Source: an uncultured Pelagibacteraceae bacterium
Lineage (GTDB): Bacteria > Pseudomonadota > Alphaproteobacteria > Pelagibacterales > Pelagibacteraceae
Assembly (NCBI GenBank): GCA_902583635.1
Contig: CACHWJ010000009.1
Coordinates: forward strand, 1 to 34,114
Direction of reading: 5' to 3'
Length of the DNA: 34,114 bases
In this document: positions 31,476 to 34,114 of the stretch, one piece after another
How the letters are laid out: every line of letters begins with the position of its first letter
Position numbering within the stretch: the first letter of the stretch is position 1
Program-made: the position numbers and the translations under genes
Notes under the pieces: generated by a model
What the model saw: only the letters and a program-made list of their open reading frames with translations
Told to the model about the DNA's origin: nothing
The model's database searches: none

Positions 31476-31967
31476 ATGATTATTGAATGTCCTTGTAAAA
31501 AAAAAAAATTCAATATCGATATAAACTTAATCCCAGCTGAGGGACGAAATCTACAATGTGGTTCGTGTGATCGTGTTTGGTTTTATAAAAAAGAAGATCC
31601 AATACCAGAAACTCTACAAATAAATGAGGATATTGCTATTAAAGAAAATGAAGAAGTTGAAAATTTAGATGATAATAAATCTAATGATCAAGAAATAAAA
31701 CGACCAGTCGAAAAAAATAAAAAAACAAAATCTGGATTATCAGCTATCAAAGAAACTGAAAGTAAACCTGAATTAGTTAATAAAACTCAAAGTAGCAAAT
31801 TTTTTTCATATTTAATTGTATTTATAATTTCATTAGGGGCACTTATTATTTTATTTGACACTCTAAAAGCACCTTTAATCAACATATTTCCTGGATTAGA
31901 AATGTTGCTTTTCAACCTATATGAAACATTGAAAGATATTAAACTATTTATTATAGACCTCTCATAA
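31476..31967 (+). CDS. MJ0042-type zinc-ribbon single-pass membrane protein
   Basis: 163 residues. The N-terminal zinc ribbon has CPC (Cys5, Cys7) and CGSC (Cys28, Cys31) with EGRNLQCGSCDRVWFY, the MJ0042 pattern. A charged, low-complexity linker follows (about residues 40-105), then one membrane helix (about 108-127, FFSYLIVFIISLGALIILF) and a short C-terminal segment that would lie outside the cytoplasm. Alphaproteobacterial proteins with this layout carry a DUF3426-like end. Function is unknown. The first Cys pair is CxC rather than CxxC, as in NrdR in this window. Confidence 0.8.
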   Translation: MIIECPCKKKKFNIDINLIPAEGRNLQCGSCDRVWFYKKEDPIPETLQINEDIAIKENEEVENLDDNKSNDQEIKRPVEKNKKTKSGLSAIKETESKPELVNKTQSSKFFSYLIVFIISLGALIILFDTLKAPLINIFPGLEMLLFNLYETLKDIKLFIIDLS

Positions 31968-31971
31968 TTTT

Positions 31972-33153
31972 ATGATTAATTATATCTCTAAACCTTTTAA
32001 GTGGTTCTTTAAATTAGAGGCAGCAAGTGGATTAGTTTTGTTATTTGCTGCTATTATTGCTTTATATATAAGTAATTCAAACCTCGCAGATTTATATTTC
32101 TCAACCTTAAACAAATATCTATTTATAGGTATAAATAATTTTGGATTAAAACTTTCTGTAATCCATTGGATTAATGATGCTTTAATGGCAATATTTTTCT
32201 TCTTTGTAACACTTGAGATTAAAAGAGAATTCTTACAAGGAGAGCTTTCAAATATAAAACAAGCCTTACTTCCAATAATTGCAGCAGTTGGTGGAATGTT
32301 AGTGCCTGCATTATTTTATGTTTTTATAAACTTTGGTGATAGTGAAACTTTAAAAGGATGGGCTATACCTTCAGCTACAGATATAGCTTTCTCATTAGGT
32401 GTTTTGTCATTACTTGGAAAAAGGGTGCCTTTATCTTTAAAAGTTTTTTTAACTGCACTAGCTATTATAGATGACTTAGGAGCGATTGTTATTATAGCTC
32501 TTTTCTACTCAGGTGACTTAAGTATAAAATATTTAATTTTGATGCTGGCAGCATTTATCATTTTATTATTGATCAACAAATTTAACATAAAAAAATTCTT
32601 ACCCTACTTGATTGTAGGATTGTTTCTATGGGATTTTACGCATAACTCAGGTATACACGCAACCATTGCTGGTGTTCTGTTAGCTATGACTATACCTCAT
32701 AGGAAAAAAGAAAAAGATTTTTCATTATTAATTAAAATTGAACACGCAATCAGTCCTTATGTTGCCTTTGGTATAATGCCATTATTTGCCTTTGCTAACG
32801 CGGGTGTATCACTTGAAGGCTTAACTTTTGGATCCTTGTTAAACAAAGTGCCTTTAGGGATTTTATTAGGCTTATTTGTTGGTAAACAACTTGGTGTTTT
32901 TATTTTCTCATATGTATCTATTAAAGCAAAAATTGCACAAATGCCTAGTGATACTAGTTGGTACAATTTTTATGGCGTCGGTGTTCTAACTGGTATCGGT
33001 TTTACAATGAGTCTTTTTGTTGGAAATTTAGCCTTTGCAGAAAATATGCAGTATATGGATGGAGTTAAAATTGGTGTATTAACTGGTTCATTACTATCAA
33101 CTTTATTTGGGTATTTTTTAATATTACTTACCCCCAATAAACCTAAAAAGTAA
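31972..33153 (+). CDS. nhaA: Na+/H+ antiporter NhaA
   Basis: Exchanges sodium for protons across the inner membrane. 393 residues, about 12 helices, normal length. Key motifs: FFKLEAASGLVLLFAAIIAL at the start, HWINDALMAIFFFFVTLEIKREFL, ATDIAFSLGVLSLLGKRVPLSLKVFLTALAIIDDLGAI with the paired Asp of the ion site, and GVGVLTGIGFTMSLFVGNLAF with the conserved late helix. It starts 4 bp after the zinc-ribbon gene. Together with the proton pyrophosphatase it fits ion-gradient energetics in seawater. Confidence 0.96.
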   Translation: MINYISKPFKWFFKLEAASGLVLLFAAIIALYISNSNLADLYFSTLNKYLFIGINNFGLKLSVIHWINDALMAIFFFFVTLEIKREFLQGELSNIKQALLPIIAAVGGMLVPALFYVFINFGDSETLKGWAIPSATDIAFSLGVLSLLGKRVPLSLKVFLTALAIIDDLGAIVIIALFYSGDLSIKYLILMLAAFIILLLINKFNIKKFLPYLIVGLFLWDFTHNSGIHATIAGVLLAMTIPHRKKEKDFSLLIKIEHAISPYVAFGIMPLFAFANAGVSLEGLTFGSLLNKVPLGILLGLFVGKQLGVFIFSYVSIKAKIAQMPSDTSWYNFYGVGVLTGIGFTMSLFVGNLAFAENMQYMDGVKIGVLTGSLLSTLFGYFLILLTPNKPKK

Positions 33154-33162
33154 TTACTATAA

Positions 33163-33708
33163 ATGAGAAAAATATTTTTAAGTGGTATATTAATAATTAT
33201 GTTTTTTTTTAACAATTTAGTAAAAGCTGATTATGAAAAAATTTTTTACGACTTAAAAATAGAAAGCATAACTGGAGAGATAATAGATTTTAAGGAGTAT
33301 GAAAATAAAGCTGTCCTTGTAGTTAATACTGCAAGTTATTGTGGTTTTACTAATCAATATGATGAATTACAAGAACTATGGGACACTTATAAATCAAAGG
33401 GCTTAATAGTCTTGGGCATACCCTCAAATACATTTAACCAAGAAAAAAAAGATAATGATGAAGTCAAAAAGTTTTGTGAGGTTAATTTTAATATTAGCTT
33501 CCCTTTATCCACTATTACTGAAATTAAAGGTGATAATGCACATGAAATCTATAAATGGGCAAAAAAAAACTATGGAAAATCAGCAGTTCCAAAATGGAAT
33601 TTTTATAAAATATTGATTAATAAAGAAGGTAAAATTGAAGATACTTTTGCATCTTTTACCAAACCTATGTCCAGTAAATTAATAAAAAAAATTGAAGATA
33701 TACTATAA
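33163..33708 (+). CDS. Glutathione peroxidase family protein, exported
   Basis: Thiol peroxidase reducing hydroperoxides. Residues 1-22 form a signal peptide ending at VKA, so the enzyme should act in the periplasm. The peroxidatic Cys60 lies in VVNTASYCGFTNQY. WNFYKILINKEG supplies the conserved Trp-Asn of the catalytic tetrad, and the Gln position falls in SNTFNQE. A second Cys near residue 112 (KKFCEVNF) could be the resolving Cys of thioredoxin-dependent members. 181 residues. Follows nhaA by 9 bp and overlaps the convergent hydrolase gene by 6 bp. Confidence 0.9.
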   Translation: MRKIFLSGILIIMFFFNNLVKADYEKIFYDLKIESITGEIIDFKEYENKAVLVVNTASYCGFTNQYDELQELWDTYKSKGLIVLGIPSNTFNQEKKDNDEVKKFCEVNFNISFPLSTITEIKGDNAHEIYKWAKKNYGKSAVPKWNFYKILINKEGKIEDTFASFTKPMSSKLIKKIEDIL

Positions 33709-34114
33709 TTTAATTGTTAAACCATCATGTGCTGGGATTACATTTTTAGGTAAAAGTTTTTTTAAAACTTTATAATCTAATACTGGGGATAAATTTGTTA
33801 AAATAGCATTTTTAGGTTTAAATTTCTCAATCATAGATAAAGAGGTTTCTAAATTAAAATGAGATGGATGAAAATTGTACCACAAACAATCAATTATTAA
33901 ATATTTCAGATTTTTAAAATATTTATAATCTTTCTTATATATTTTACTCACATCGCTTATATAAGCTAATTTCTTGTCTATAATAAAGCAATTTGATTTA
34001 ATTTTACCATGATCAACTTCAACAGTTTTAATTTTAATTTTCCTCTTATTATTTAATGTAAAAAAATTATTTTTTAATTTATTTAATTTTAATGTTGCGG
34101 GATATTCTTTCGTA
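33703..34114 (-). CDS. Metallo-beta-lactamase-fold hydrolase (PhnP/RNase Z-like), partial
   Basis: The frame is open from the stop at 33703 to the right edge, so the N-terminal part with the HxHxDH motif is outside the window. An internal GTG at 33951 is not the true start, because conserved text precedes it: VEVDHGKIKSNCFIIDKKLAYISD. Further family marks are LIIDCLWYNFHPSHFNLETSL, AILTNLSPVLDY (the His-to-Asn of the usual TH motif is notable) and VIPAHDGLTI. This is the PhnP-like group, often an MBL-fold phosphodiesterase next to tatD in alphaproteobacteria. Substrate unknown. Confidence 0.8.
   Translation of the reverse strand, partial: TKEYPATLKLNKLKNNFFTLNNKRKIKIKTVEVDHGKIKSNCFIIDKKLAYISDVSKIYKKDYKYFKNLKYLIIDCLWYNFHPSHFNLETSLSMIEKFKPKNAILTNLSPVLDYKVLKKLLPKNVIPAHDGLTIKL

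Noticed and set aside
33703-33951. 82-residue frame starting at the GTG at 33951 as a complete gene
   Set aside because: The frame stays open to the window edge and the upstream residues match the same metallo-beta-lactamase family, so it is the 3' part of a longer gene.

Overview
The window is AT-rich, densely packed bacterial chromosome. Its gene content and order are alphaproteobacterial: pdxJ-acpS-lepB-rnc-recO; nrdR-ribD-ribE-ribB-ribH-nusB-thiL; bamE / ubiquinol-cytochrome c chaperone / rpmF-plsX-ihfA-merR; rplM-rpsI-argC-hom; glpX; a complex I NDUFS4-like subunit beside tRNA-Pro. Very short or negative spacers, lysine/asparagine-rich proteins, a K+-independent proton pyrophosphatase and a SAM-II plus SAM-V riboswitch pair before metY point to a streamlined marine SAR11 (Pelagibacterales) bacterium. 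That placement is inference; no 16S gene is present.

Layout. 1-2552: end of pdxJ, then acpS, lepB, rnc, recO on +. 2553-3542: hemB on -, abutting recO. 3616-10964: one long + run: a 2-oxoglutarate oxygenase-like gene, rpiB, glyA, nrdR, the riboflavin genes, nusB and thiL. 11043-13148: hppA, whose terminator lies inside the convergent bamE. 13619-16139: cytochrome bc1 chaperone, rpmF, plsX, ihfA, a MerR regulator and rpmG. 16140-18811: chorismate mutase (-), heme A synthase (+) and metY (-) with its tandem riboswitches. 19018-24251: rplM, rpsI, argC, a small lipoprotein, hom, and two transporters.

24252-29011 is the accessory-looking part. It holds about 530 bp without a convincing gene, a short ogt-type alkyltransferase, a compact GC-rich stem-loop island (about 25082-25265), an unlisted 58-residue two-helix membrane protein, a tyrosine recombinase whose promoter contains a loxP-shaped inverted repeat, a 700-residue double glycosyltransferase, a GIY-YIG protein and tRNA-Glu. 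This block separates hom from glpX, which are neighbours in many alphaproteobacteria. 29081-31382: glpX, an SbmA/BacA-like transporter, the NDUFS4-like gene and tRNA-Pro, all on -. 31476-34114: zinc-ribbon membrane protein, nhaA, glutathione peroxidase, and a metallo-beta-lactamase-fold gene cut by the window edge.

Most genes serve housekeeping: riboflavin, heme A, one-carbon and methionine metabolism, translation, respiration and ion/PPi energetics. The observations most worth following are the recombinase core-like site, the GC-rich island, the tandem riboswitch, a terminator encoded inside bamE, divergent start codons sharing CATG, and several promoters predicted to make leaderless mRNAs.
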